Shown piece after piece: positions 10,501 to 20,629 of a stretch of 64,000 nucleotides of DNA (the stretch's first letter is position 1; each line of letters opens with the position of its first letter). The position numbers were made by a program, and so were the translations under genes. The DNA is from Synaphobranchus kaupii (taxonomy: Eukaryota > Chordata > Actinopteri > Anguilliformes > Synaphobranchidae), in NCBI GenBank assembly GCA_029718625.1, contig CM056376.1, positions 125,079,674 through 125,143,673 of the forward strand. Direction: 5' to 3'. The notes beneath the pieces are model-generated. The model was not told where the DNA came from, did not search any database, and was given only the letters and a program-made list of their open reading frames with translations.

Positions 10501-13500
10501 CCTTTTATGGTTCAAGAAGCATGATTATTTTTCACATGGTACCATTTAGTAAAAATGGCAAAGTGCCATATTCAAACAAATCATTCCGCCAGGTTGTAAA
10601 TATGCGATAGTTTTTCATTAATAATATCAGCATGTAACCGAGGCGGTGAACTGGATAGAGCTGAGAATCTAGCACGGCTGCACAAGGTACGATGAAAGGG
10701 ACAGACAGGGGAACCGACCTGGTTTTTTGGGTGTTGACCCAGGCATGTAGCAGCAGAGACCTGGCTTTCTTCTGCCTCTCTTTCACAACCTCAGGCAGAG
10801 CGCACTCAATGTTCACCAGGTTGCATTTGATCCGTATACGAGCCAGGGAGGCAGCCAGCTTTGTCTTATATCTGCAGTGTCAATAGATGCCAATAAGCGG
10901 TATTGCAGGTAAAGGCTAACTGAATGTGTTACAGATAAGCTCACACCTGTTGTTGGCATGTAAAAGACTAGCAAGGTTAAGTGTACAGGTGCTGGACAAG
11001 GCCACTGAGAGCCTAGATAAAGCACCCTTGAATAGATAGTAAGCGTCTGTGTGTATGTTCTTTTTTCTTCAGAAGAGAATCTCATTTAAATCTTGAGATG
11101 ACCAACGACTAGTGATATTTTTAAAGACCTCAGCTGAAACTAATTCATGGTAAAGATGGACAATTCAGGAATTTGATAAAGGAATGGTACTTTTTGATAT
11201 ATATTTAATACAAATTGTAACAATTTATTTAAACAATTTAGTTGGCGAAGGTGGAATTATGTATAACGGAGATCCTGCGATGCATAATTAAAATTGAATA
11301 AATGACAAGGTCAGCTACAAGCATGCATTCATACATAAATGCATACTTGATACATTTTGGAAAAGCGTGCAACATGGAGCATTTAATAACTGCACACATT
11401 TTACAGGATTTTTCCACATACTGACACCCATTGATGTTTGAATGAGGGAATCTGTAGGAAGAGAATGCGGAAGCAAGGCAGATGAAGATAAACGGGACGC
11501 GTGTGGTCGGCTACCTGTGTGCAGGAGTTGACCTGTGGTGTGTGTGGGACACGTTCTTCCACTCACCTGAAGAGACAGGCCTCCACGGCGACGACATCCG
11601 GCAGCTTCTCACGCTCAAGCCGCCTTCGCTTCACAAACTTCCGGTCCTGGAAGTCAAACAGCATGACTACCACCAGGCTCATCAGATCTTCAGGCTACAG
11701 GAAAGAGATTTGATTCACTTAGGGGAACAAATTATGAAGTATGTGTCATTAAAAAAATCACACCCAGGTGGTGAAGTAAGCGGTGCAGGTTTATGAGCAA
11801 TCATATTAAAGTGATACTGCAGTCAAAAACCGACTTTTCCCGTTGAAAACCGATGTTTTGGGTTAGATTATGATCATACACAACTGTTTATGTCCGAAAA
11901 TCTCATGTTTAGTCAAAATAGTTTTATCTGAGTTTTTGTGTAGGCTTACCAATACGCTAGTTTCCGGGATTCGTGACGTCACAAGATCCTTAACATAAAA
12001 ATGGGTGGAGTTGAGGTGATCCTAGGGGTGGTCTCGGCTGGGCACGTGGTATAAAAGCAGAGACCAACGGGTTTTTTTTCCTCTTTGAGACTGAGACCCT
12101 TACTGCTAACTAGTTCGTTCAAGTTCAAATGTGAATTGCATTGTATTACTGCTAACGTTAATATTACGACTTATATCGACACACCCTTTCACTCTTTGAC
12201 CGTATGAATATTCATAATATGACTACGTGGCACCATCGTCATATGACCACACCCACTCACGAGTTCCAGTTCAAATTGAAGCGGTAAAAAAGGCCTTAGA
12301 AAAGCCTCTGCAGTATCTCTTTAAAACAAGAGGGTGCATGGATTGTTGGGCCGTTCCATAACTGACTGGGTCCAGCAGAACACTGGTGGTAGATTTTGTA
12401 TTGATTTTGCTTCGGGGGGTTGCTACGGCGACTCACCTTGGTAACAGTTGGAATGTTCAAAACTCCACTCTAGCGGCAGTTGGTAATTTCAATTTCAAAC
12501 CCATTTTCTAACTTGTGACGACGACTACAGTTTTTAAGCTACACAAAACATATTATATACAGATGTGCATCTGGTTCCCAGGATTCCTACGGTGTGAATA
12601 TCTAAGCTGTGACATGTATATTTTTTGAGATAGAGCTGTCTGAAGCTGGGCATGCTTTTCTCAAGCTACTATTGTATTGCCGGGCATGTGACGCACAGGC
12701 GACTCCTGATTGGTTTAAATCTCATACTACGAACGGACGGACACACGGACACACATGTCACGTATAGAAGCGGCTGCACCGCTTAAAAATAGAAGAGCCA
12801 GCACAACCAGTGAATGATGCAGTCAAAAACAAAGCAAGTTATATTGATTATTAAGCGCTGCATAGAAACCCAATGCGCATTCAAACGTGATCATGTAATT
12901 TGGTTTAAGCATTCATAAACTTAGCTTGGCTTTTTAATGCTCAGGTGGAGTTTTAAATCTGGGTAAGTGGTTATCAACACAAAAACTCAAGCCAGACACA
13001 AATCAAACCACATATTAACTGAGCACTTCAGTCTACTAGCTGTACATACTCAACCTAAAGTTTGTAATTGGTCAATATTTTGTTTTTAATGGGGTCAATA
13101 TGCGGCCTAAAACAACTATGTATACATATATTACTTTATTTAAGTTGAGTTGAATTTATTCATTTGTGTGTGATTCTTACTTTATCTAGACAGATGATCA
13201 TGAAAGAATGCTCTTTTTTGTGACACCCAATTGCATTCTCCCACAATACATAAATAAATAAGCAAGCAAGCTTTGGCAAGCGATATTTGGTTCCATACTC
13301 ACCACAGAATAACAGATGAACATGCAGCTGGCAATGACAGATTCAAATATGTCTTGGTCTGCAAAGGACAAAGCAACACGAGTTAAAACCAAAGTGACTA
13401 AAGGTATGAATGAATAATGAATAATAAACAAATCAATTATTTACCCTTAGCATGGTAGGCAAGTCAGTCAAATAATTTAATTCATATTCAGGCTGTACCA

Positions 13501-15232
13501 TGTGCAACTTTAATAAGAGGCATACTTATAAACTAAATAGATTGGAATACAATACACTGCAAATAACCTCTATTGAATAAATCAACTTTGTCCACAGAAG
13601 TGAGTTTTCTGGTTCCATAAATAACCTTTAAATACAATTGCCATTAGTCCATACAGTGAGGACCATAATTAATTGGACAGTGACACATTTTTTGTTATTT
13701 TGGTTCTGTACTCTAGCACTTTGAGTGCATAGAGATCAATTCAAATGCAGAGAAGTTATAGTATCGCTTGTAAGAGTACCAGAAAATAAGATATCAAGTC
13801 TTTTGATAGTGTTGGGTCACATACATCATGAAGTCATGGCATGCAAAGGATATGCAACCATATATTAAAAGTGATTACTTTATTCTACATTTTGTTAAAC
13901 TGTCCAATATTTTTTGATTCCCGAAAACGGGGGAGACTATATAAACCTCTTTGTCACTGTATCCTTTCAAACTCAAAGTGCTAGAGTACAGAACCAAAAT
14001 AACAAAAAACGTGTCACTGTCCAATGAATTATGGTGCTCACTGTACATGAACGATACATTCAGATCTGGTAGGTTGGTAGTCATCTAAATATCTTATGAA
14101 AAGGTTTTTTTAGCTGAATATGGATAGGGCATCCTAATTCATATATAAATGATTTGCTTTATAACTTCATTTAAATGGCTAAAGTATATGATGGGCTATA
14201 TACACATCAATCCAGACCTCATGAATACCCTGGCATGGCTCTCAGGGGGCTTACTTGTCCGCCTTGGCAATGACGCAGATTATGCAGTTGATTAATTGAT
14301 TCGAAGGGTCGTAATTGATCTAGAATTGTGACAAGTTCAATACATCCATCCTCCCCATTTCTACAGTTCATCCATCAATACTAATGGGCGACTTAGCCTG
14401 AAAAAGCGGTTTCCTAGCCAATGAGAATCAGACCCTTCTCCGGCCTCTTGGGTGGCGATGCTACCTCCTGTAGCAGATGCTCACTGGCTCACTCAGGATA
14501 ATGAGCTGTGCGTGAGCACTACAGCGGCCCACTGTATCCTCCTGACGCCTCTTCCAGACAATCAAAGTTCAATACCTGCTGAAATCTCGCCGTAATTGAA
14601 GCTTTTAAAGAATTTAATTTCACAACCGGTTTATATGGTAATAAAATGTTTTTATGGTAATCCTCTCGCCTGTAGTATAAAACCCAATCAAGCCATTTTG
14701 CAGAGTGATTTGTGAGTATTTATACTCAACAGGGCCATTTTGTTTGCCACTTTTAAATAAACAAGGAGTGCAACCTGGGACTAGTGGTGCCAAGTCTTCG
14801 GAGGCGCAAGTTATAGAACAAAACTAACTTGCCTGTTTTGCACAGTCAATGTGTGTCATTAATCTAAATAAATTACAGAAAGTAAAAATCGCCCTCATCA
14901 TTTTTAGTATAGGCTATATGGCAATTACACCCATAATGCATACATTTGAGACTGCTGAATGCCAGCTCATAGGCTAAGAGGCATGACTCCGCATCTCTTC
15001 CTTCAGGCATCCAAAGGTTTCCTTTCTTGCCGTAGTCAACCAGCCTCTGGTCTGCAGGCTTTTCCATGTGACTGTTTTGAAAGATGGCAGCTGCTTGGAC
15101 ATAAATATGATCTGCAAAGCCCTCGTCATTTAGCTTGGGCCCGACAAGATCCTTGGGGCGCTCTATCATGAGCTGTTTTGTCTGACAGGCCTGCATCCTC
15201 TCTGAGAGACATAGGGAGACACGGGAAACCAT
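5790..15232 (-). CDS. nsun7: NSUN7 orthologue, whole gene (minus strand)
   Basis: Member of the NOL1/NOP2/Sun family of RNA cytosine-5 methyltransferases, expected to act on RNA in the nucleus or cytoplasm. I joined exons by GT-AG (once GC-AG) sites, and ten consecutive exons keep one reading frame (1488 nt, 496 codons). The translation follows the human NSUN7 order as I recall it: an N-terminal YELAFS block, [33 protein letters not shown], a degenerate SAM-binding region around [13 protein letters not shown], motif [17 protein letters not shown], motif VI region [12 protein letters not shown], then FVSVMTR and a Lys/Arg-rich tail. Human NSUN7 is about 718 residues; here 559 or about 593, depending on how the 3' end is spliced, so the tail is shorter or incompletely found. 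The motif VI cysteine is replaced by Trp (about residue 433). Its introns hold several transposon relics. Identity is strong; the exact start and last exon are uncertain. Confidence 0.9.
6156..6340 (-). CDS. nsun7: NSUN7 coding exon 11, Lys/Arg-rich tail
   Basis: Begins at acceptor tttaaacag in phase 0 and reads [20 protein letters not shown] through a Thr/Pro-rich part to [11 protein letters not shown]. Human NSUN7 has a similar lysine-rich stretch after the catalytic fold. A gtgagg donor at 6155-6150 would splice onward in phase 2; if it is not used, translation stops at TGA 6154-6152 right after RKRKKL. Both readings are plausible. Confidence 0.65.
6656..6776 (-). CDS. nsun7: NSUN7 coding exon 10
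   Basis: 121 nt, acceptor ctcaacag directly after a TG repeat, donor gtgagt, ending in phase 0. It reads [39 protein letters not shown] and V, matching the end of the human methyltransferase fold (FFRMEPSEITNGCFLSILTR). Confidence 0.9.
6789..6866. repeat. (CA)n microsatellite, interrupted
   Basis: About 78 bases of CA dinucleotides with a few g interruptions; on the transcribed NSUN7 strand this is (UG)n. It ends about ten bases upstream of the 3' splice site of coding exon 10, where the polypyrimidine tract should be. Confidence 0.95.
7389..7491 (-). CDS. nsun7: NSUN7 coding exon 9 (motif VI, Cys replaced by Trp)
   Basis: 103 nt, acceptor gctaaatag. It reads [20 protein letters not shown], then [15 protein letters not shown]. 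The family motif VI is T-C-S-x-x-P-x-E-N-E (human NSUN7 YCTCSVFPEENE). Here the codon for the nucleophilic Cys is tgg (Trp) and the Pro is Ser, while ENE is kept. The exon must end at ACAG|gcaatt, a GC donor, to join exon 10 in frame and keep the IYRL sequence seen in human (PYRL). Using a nearby GT instead breaks the frame or the alignment. Confidence 0.9.
7505..7534. repeat. (CA)n microsatellite
   Basis: About 15 CA units, (UG)n on the NSUN7 transcript, ending about a dozen bases before the 3' splice site of coding exon 9 (the motif VI exon). Confidence 0.95.
7811..7912 (-). CDS. nsun7: NSUN7 coding exon 8
   Basis: 102 nt, acceptor gttgcag, donor gtaagt, phase 1 to phase 1. It reads [18 protein letters not shown] then [16 protein letters not shown], collinear with human FLKDHSQGGISVDKL and HVLAQQQYEQLTHAMK. 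This is the helix that precedes motif VI. Confidence 0.93.
8168..8311 (-). CDS. nsun7: NSUN7 coding exon 7 (motif IV)
   Basis: 144 nt, acceptor tctctgcag, donor gtacag, phase 1 to phase 1. It contains [19 protein letters not shown], the NSUN7 form of motif IV (family P-P-C-S-G; human NSUN7 PRCSGLGVSNPVEF). The motif IV cysteine, which in active enzymes helps release the product, is kept (about residue 370). Confidence 0.95.
8728..8935 (-). CDS. nsun7: NSUN7 coding exon 6 (degenerate SAM-binding region)
   Basis: 208 nt, acceptor catccag, donor gtacgc, phase 0 to phase 1. It begins [19 protein letters not shown] and carries [16 protein letters not shown], where active family members have the D-x-C-A-A-P-G-G-K SAM motif; human NSUN7 is also degenerate here. 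It ends LSKAACT, and the split codon completes Asn with exon 7, aligned with human TKIGCKN. It is GC-richer than the introns around it. Confidence 0.92.
9071..9612 (-). mobile_element. internally deleted Tc1-type transposon
   Basis: Terminal inverted repeats CACTGCCTGGCCAAAAA... and ...TTTTGGCCAGGCAGTG are flanked by a TA duplication (9069-9070 and 9613-9614). The minus strand carries frame-broken transposase: [10 protein letters not shown] near 9540, [19 protein letters not shown] near 9400 (second catalytic Asp) and [14 protein letters not shown] near 9290 (catalytic Glu). Intact Tc1 elements are about 1.3-1.6 kb with a transposase of about 340 residues; here the first half is gone and the rest has frameshifts, so it is dead. 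It sits in the NSUN7 intron between exons 6 and 5, same strand as the gene. Confidence 0.93.
9853..10036 (-). CDS. nsun7: NSUN7 coding exon 5
   Basis: 184 nt, acceptor ttggcag, donor gtaagt, ending in phase 0. It encodes [38 protein letters not shown] and [11 protein letters not shown], corresponding to human NNLKRRGYNKVKSVL, FAVDQHCYDVLIFPSHLK and DLFKDYKLIFQ. Confidence 0.93.
10719..10871 (-). CDS. nsun7: NSUN7 coding exon 4
   Basis: 153 nt, acceptor ctgcag, donor gtcggt, phase 2 to phase 2. It reads [15 protein letters not shown], then [18 protein letters not shown] and [10 protein letters not shown], matching human FKTKLAAALARCRIK, LPETVRKQELRASTLPL and YAWINTCK. The donor is weaker than its neighbours (CAG|gtcggt). 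Confidence 0.9.
11567..11694 (-). CDS. nsun7: NSUN7 coding exon 3
   Basis: 128 nt, acceptor ctgtag, donor gtgagt, starting in phase 0 and ending in phase 2. It contains [14 protein letters not shown], one of the clearest NSUN7 matches (human IIVMLYDFQDRKF), then a basic stretch (KRRRLEREK). Confidence 0.92.
11806..12324. mobile_element. TTAA-flanked foldback MITE
   Basis: TTAA at 11806-11809 and 12321-12324 bracket inverted ends AGTGATACTGCAG and CTGCAGTATCTCT. TTAA target duplications are typical of piggyBac and Kolobok families; no transposase is present, so this is a non-autonomous copy. It lies in the NSUN7 intron between exons 3 and 2. Inside is gtggtataaaagcagagacc, a TATA-like sequence, and tgacgtca, a CRE-like palindrome. 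Confidence 0.75.
12325..13302. other. NSUN7 intron sequence, no further feature seen
   Basis: Rest of the intron between coding exons 3 and 2. Some stretches (12350-12780) are of less AT-rich character and may be repeat-derived, but I could not define ends or a family. Confidence 0.4.
13303..13358 (-). CDS. nsun7: NSUN7 coding exon 2
   Basis: A small 56-nt exon with acceptor ctttgcag and donor gtgagt. With the phase-1 base from exon 1 it reads [19 protein letters not shown], collinear with human YQDILETILIDSCIF. It ends in phase 0. It is too short to be seen as an open frame alone; the splice sites and the match define it. Confidence 0.88.
13652..14045. mobile_element. mariner-type MITE with long inverted repeats
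   Basis: A TA duplication flanks a 390-bp element whose ends, CAGTGAGGACCATAATTAAT and its inverted partner, pair over about 70 bases on each side, including the GTACTCTAGCACTTTGAG segment. No transposase remains. The TA target site and long pairing arms fit a Tc1/mariner-superfamily MITE. It lies in the NSUN7 intron between coding exons 2 and 1. Confidence 0.9.
14944..15232 (-). CDS. nsun7: NSUN7 coding exon 1
   Basis: Encodes the N-terminal part, with [15 protein letters not shown] and [12 protein letters not shown], matching the human order (YPDSVYVMAANIFQ ... LSYELAFSALK). The 289 nt end in phase 1 at donor gtatgc. Two starts are possible. The Met at 15232 has A at -3 and G at +4. The Met at 15196 lies just after a good 3' splice site (ctccctatgtctctcag, exon from 15201). 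If that acceptor is used, an upstream non-coding exon exists and the protein starts at 15196, twelve residues shorter. Confidence 0.85.
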
Positions 15233-15276
15233 CTTTCATTACCGAGCCCTTTTCCTGAGAATGCCTTGCTCCAAGG

Positions 15277-15352
15277 TCCCATTACATTGCACTACATTAC
15301 ATTACTTTCATTTAGCAGACTGCCTTATCAAGAGCACCCTGCAATGAAATAT
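15277..15352 (-). mobile_element. SINE/LINE 3' tail fragment
   Basis: Minus-strand copy of the common fish retroposon tail: TTACAT repeats followed by tcatttagcagactgcctta (complement of the gtctgctaaatg core). Only the tail is clear; the body (to about 15480) is too decayed to classify. Confidence 0.65.
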
Positions 15353-15793
15353 GTGACCAACAGTGCTAGACTTGCTAAAAACATTCCCAAAACAGCAACT
15401 GTGAGTACAACGTCAGTTAAGCACTAGGCTACACATACTATGACGTGTACAAACTTAGAACCATAATACATGGTGTAAGTAAGTAGCATGATAATATACC
15501 AAACCTGGTTGCAATAGGAACTTGATAAAGGTCGTCGTCAAAGAAGTCTGGAGAATTAATACTAAGCTCGTAAATGACTAAATGGGTAAAGTTACACTGA
15601 CAATGGGGTCTTATACGGATCTATTTGAAACAGTGGCTAGTGCTGTGAAGTCATAATTAAAAGTAGCCGGTACGTTCCATTAACAATTATTCCAACTGGA
15701 ACCAAACCAGGAGTGATTCCGCATAACAGCTCATTTGCAGGGTTTTTAAAATCTGGTTTGCTTCGATTTTTCTATTTGTTGGGACCAAAACTT

Positions 15794-16199
15794 CCCAGAA
15801 AACAGGGACGTCCCCTTTTAGTCCCCTCAAAGTTATGATGTGACGTTCCCTAGGGATGTCCTATAAACATTACTAGGACGTTATTAAATTCCTAGGAAGG
15901 CCACTGTTTGGTTACAATATAACATTTAATTCGATTTTTTTTCGGGGACGTTCAAGCAACGTCCCTATGCGGTTATGATATGACGTTGTGCTCATAACAT
16001 TCATGGGACGTCCCTGCAACGTCTGTTACTTGTTACAATATGACGTCATCTAATGAATGTCTGTGGGACGTTACTTGAACGTCCAGGGAGCGTTCTCTGT
16101 GAAGTCCACGTAACGTTATGAAACCCCTACAAAAAGACGTCAAGGCGACGTCCTGATGACATTTCGAGACGTTCGGGGGACGTCATTTTGTTAGCTGGG
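15794..16199. mobile_element. ACGTC-rich non-autonomous DNA transposon, copy 1
   Basis: About 406 bp dense in GACGTTC/GACGTCC words in both orientations. The right end reads gacgtcattttgttagctggg and the left end cccagaaaacagggacgtcc, imperfect inverted repeats beginning CCCAG. The sub-terminal repeat style resembles teleost CACTA/EnSpm non-autonomous elements. No clear target duplication is seen, so the family is tentative. Confidence 0.6.
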
Positions 16200-17039
16200 T
16201 TAATGTCAAAGAATATTTAATGTCCGCAGCCAATGTGCTTATTCCATTTTTAGTCTATTTCTCGATGACCCTGTCTTATTGTTACCAGAGAAGAAAGAAT
16301 AGTAAAAATGTGGTAATGGTTTGCAGCCTAACGTAGCTACTGTGGATGCTTTCAGCTACTTCCTGCTGTTCTAGCTACATTAAATAAAAGATACGACGAT
16401 TATCGTATCATAAGTAGCCTATTAGCCTATAAATTTACTTACGACTACAATGTACCTAGTTGATCCTCCTCCTGTAATGATAACTACACACAGCCTGCAC
16501 AGCTTGGAATGTATATAAAAGCAAAGCAATGCACGATACTGGCAGGGTTCACATACGGTGTCTTATAGAGATTTCTGCAGGTTTCTTTCTCTGCAGAAAA
16601 ACGCAAACCCCACAGAAAAAAATATAACCCTAGGCTACTTTTAATTGCTTTGAGGTACACTGTATATATCTATTAGCTACTTTATGTGCTGATTATGTGT
16701 GTTTTAAAGTAACGTTTTTGTACTATCCTACGGATATCAATGACAAAAACTACTCATCCTTTATCAAGAACCATGACTAACTTAGCATAGCCTACTGTCT
16801 TGCCTAACGCTTGAAGTGAACAAACAAAGTGCTGATAAGCTATACCCTGATTATCAAAACAGCATAGGTCCTTTCCGGCCCATTTCAAACACTGATCCGA
16901 CTCCCTCAGTCATAATACTTCACTTCACTTGAAAAATGTCGGCAGGTCGGTTTGTTCACAATAGATGTAGGCTACATTACCAGGAATTTCCGTGGAAATT
17001 TGGACCAATGAGTCGTTTCTGACGCATCGGCGCATTAAC
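16200..17039. other. non-coding stretch upstream of NSUN7
   Basis: No coding exon seen. A short word group, ttccggcccatttcaaacactgatc near 16872-16896, recurs in diverged form near 30288-30310 (ttccggcccacttcaatcactg), so an undefined dispersed repeat is present. Confidence 0.4.
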
Positions 17040-17200
17040 GCTGTTTTTGGCAAAACATTACTTACCGGAGATTACTTACTACGTTCCAAATAAAGTACGA
17101 AAAAGCCAGGAAAGGGCCATTTAATAAATAAAAAAATACGTGCGAGGACTGGTTATTGCTTGTATTGACAGAATCCACTTCGTTCGCGTTGTGATTGGAG
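17040..17200 (-). promoter_or_regulatory. candidate NSUN7 promoter and 5' UTR exon
   Basis: On the minus strand a strong donor, CTCCG|gtaagt, lies at 17066/17065. It could splice to the acceptor at 15201 and so form a non-coding first exon. A CCAAT box (plus gattgg, 17191-17196) lies about 125 bases upstream of that donor. Another CCAAT-like word is on plus near 17006. No TATA box is evident. This is inference from isolated signals. Confidence 0.25.
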
Positions 17201-17446
17201 AGCGACAAATACCCTATGGATTATCACCGCAGGGGAGCACAGAGCAATTTAACGAACATATTTTGCCAACATGTGGTCTCATATCATGGCCAGGTAACTA
17301 CACAACAAAAAGTTCTACCAAAGTTCAGTTGTGCTTTAAAACATAGCTATCTGTCAGAGCAACTTGCGACCGAATGTTTCCAGACGCATAAGTGGGCAGG
17401 CATACGGCCATTGTACAAGCTGTTTTGGAGTAAGTGTATTTTCATG

Positions 17447-18195
17447 CTTTAGACCAGGGGTTCCCAAACCGGTCCTGGGACCCCCCTGTGTATGCTGGTT
17501 TTCGTTGCAACCACAGTTGCAATCCCAAAATTTAGCTGTTATTTTTTCTTAATTAGGTGTTTGTCATGTTTAGAGGAATTATTTACTCTCTTAAGCCACA
17601 TTGTCAGAAATAGCTATTGATGCCATGTAGAATAAACACCCCATGTTCACATTGTGCTTATTGTGCTATATTATTTAAAAGAGATAAGAAAATGATTTAG
17701 CAGATCCATTTAAAGACTGAATCAATAGGCTCCTAATTGGTGAAAGTGTAGACACATGGCCACTAAAACTTACCATTTGGTAGATAATGAAGAATTCAAA
17801 CACAAAGCAAATGATAACGAGCCTGCATTGTGTTAATAAGCTTAAAGAAAAAATTAAGTTGAGTTAAACACGTGTTCAACAACCTAATTAGGAGCCGACT
17901 GATTCACTTCACTCTTTAATTTAATCAGTTAAAACACATAATTTTGTAACTTCTTTTTATGTAATTGTTGCAATATAGCACAACGTGAAGATGGGGAGTT
18001 TATTCTACATGGCATGCATAGCTATTTCTGACATAATGTGGCTTAAGAGGGTGAATAATTCCTCTAAACATGAAAAGCACCTAATTAAGAAAAATTAACA
18101 GCTTGTTAAAATTCTGGGATTACAACTGTGGTTGCAACGAAAACCAGCATACACAGGGGGGCCCCAGGACCAGTTTGGGAACCTCTGCTTTAGAC
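17447..18195. mobile_element. hAT-type foldback element with perfect 8-bp target duplication
   Basis: CTTTAGAC at 17447-17454 and 18188-18195 is an exact 8-bp duplication flanking a 733-bp element. Its ends are CAGGGGTTCCCAAACCGGTC and inverted GACCAGTTTGGGAACCTCTG. The two halves pair over hundreds of bases (for example ccacattgtcagaaatagct on the left and its inverted partner on the right), so the element is an almost complete palindrome. No transposase frame. The 8-bp duplication and CAGxGG end fit a non-autonomous hAT. Confidence 0.93.
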
Positions 18196-20629
18196 CACAA
18201 ACCCCCAAATGCCCCGAACCAGACATTGTAAAACAGGTTATCGCAAATATTTTAAATATCCTTCACCTGAGTCATACAGTAAAATATCAACAACAAAAAA
18301 CCTGAAACTGAACTATAACCAAATTAGCTGGTGAGAAACTGGTAAGTTAATAAATACAATCAATTTTGACAATAATCTATACTACCAAATGCCTTATCAT
18401 GTAAAACTGCTAAACCTAAACAGGTATTCGTTGGTTCGTACTTAGATGGTAGGCCTATATCTCCTGGGGGAAAATAAACTGGTGTTAGGTTTTGTAAGTA
18501 CTTGAATTACAGACCTGCAAGAAAAAACATTTAATTACTGGAAGTCTTGGAAGAAGTATTGCTGGGCCAGTAGGGGGCAGAGTGGGCTCAGGAACATCTT
18601 TCCTTATCTGTTCTGCCCAGAATCTTCTGGAAATTGGCCATAATAATAATATTCAATTCATGACATAATTGGCAGTCAATTTATTTGTACCACTACATTA
18701 ATTATTTAGCAGACCACAATAAATTTGGGAAAGAGGTCAAAAATAGTGGATTCCTCAGTTGCTCAAGCCAAAGGGTTATGAACAACTTTGTAGGGAGTGG
18801 AAGACTTCCATTGAAGTAATGATTTTCTTTTAAGAGCACATATAAGAGGACCCTGTTCAGCTGCGGGGAACTTGCCGTTGAGGAAGAGCACTAGCACCAT
18901 CTACTGTCTTGCAATTAGGGCTGTAACAATCACATGACTTCATAGCCATATATTCATCAAACTTCTCTCCAAAAGTGACCTTTTTGTGGACCTAACCTAT
19001 TAATTGTAGGGTGAGGTGTTACCTAGAAGGGAAATATGGTTTACATTATTGGCCAAAAACAATTACTGTCCTGAAAAAGTCCTTATTATGGAATACCTGA
19101 ATGTAATACATTTATATCCAGTACAATGATGAATTATGATTATGTTATGATATACAGGACTGATATGAAAACTCAGAAAAAGCTTGAAGTAAAGGCTTCT
19201 ATTGAGCAAAACTTAGCATCACATGAATTCTTGGAAAACTGCAATCAAAATAAACGATTGAAAGTTACAATACACCATTGTACTGTTGCGTTCCTTTATT
19301 TGTGATTTTGTGTTGCTACTATATAATGTGTCTGATGGCTGTTAATGTATTTTCACATTTGAAATGACAATTTCTCAATTTATACAGGTCCTTTGTGTGA
19401 AATTCTAAGACACCAGCACAGATGCATAAAGATGAGTAATTTCCCTGAGAAACATTAATTGGAGAAAACACTCAAAACAGCTCATTAGGTTAATTCCTTT
19501 CATATCACAATGATGGCAGAACTCCTCCTTGGCAAATCTGAAGGCATATCTGGAGTAATTTATCATACAAAATGTTTACAACAGACTTTCAGCAGCCTCC
19601 AAGGGGTTCAGCTCAGCATATTAGGCAGAGGGGAGGCAGGGAGCTGGACACCCTTCCCTTTTTGGCCTTGATGGCCATGTGGCCCTATTTCACTTCCCCC
19701 TCCCAAGCATGCTCCCCAAAAAGGAAATTATTACCATTAATAATCAAAATCCCCCTTAGTGAAATATCAGGTTCAAATAATTCATCCACTTCTAAACTAT
19801 TGCTCTCTGTGTGTAGCAGGGGTTATTAGACTTATAGAGGGGTTCTTTGCCATGGGCGTTCCTGTGTGTGCAGCCTATCACTTGATCAATTAAGATCAAC
19901 GTGGTGAAATTCTTCCATTATTTAAACTTAAAACGATGCAAGTTTGGTCTATTGTCATTTGTCGTGCCGCAAGCTAGCTAGCAATAAATTAGCGCCAGAA
20001 AATAATTATTTGGACTTGTTGGTTAAATGATGAAGGGGCTGGCCTTCATGCAAATTATATTACCACTTTTTCCTTTCTCTTTTTTTTTTTGATTTTTCAG
20101 TACATGACTTATCCAGAGCAACGTGCAGTAGTGAATAACATCAGTAGCCTATTATTCTCAGGAATACAAAAATGTGGTAATAAGGCACATTTATAATACC
20201 TTTGTAAGTGTAATGTTAACCTTACCAACAACAAGTTGTATTGTAACTTTCTGTATTGAACAACACCATTACACTCGTTGCAGAGGACCCCCCCCCCCCC
20301 CCCAGAGAAAAAACACATAGGTTAACAAATGAGAGACCGACCTGCAGCTTTGGGCAGATATTTCTGTTTATGAGTTTAAATCAAAGAGAAATTAAGAATT
20401 TGAATACTAGAGCCATAAGAATCAATAACAAAAAACTATATATTTAGTGTGAAGTTTGGCTTGGTCAAAAGACATTTTTTTTATAGACATTGCGTTTTTA
20501 TTGTACAGATCAGCCAGGCTTTATCATCAACCGTGCGCCAACTCTGTAGAGCACCGCGACAACTGCACAGAGACATTTGCCATCAACTGCAGAGGGTGCA
20601 AAGAAAACAGACAGAAGAAAAGAAGAAAT
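18196..20629. other. gene-free stretch
   Basis: AT-rich, no coding exon recognised. A run of 16 C lies at 20288-20303, and near 20109-20130 a ttatccagagcaacgtgcag word resembles the minus-strand tail of fish SINEs/LINEs, decayed. Confidence 0.45.
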
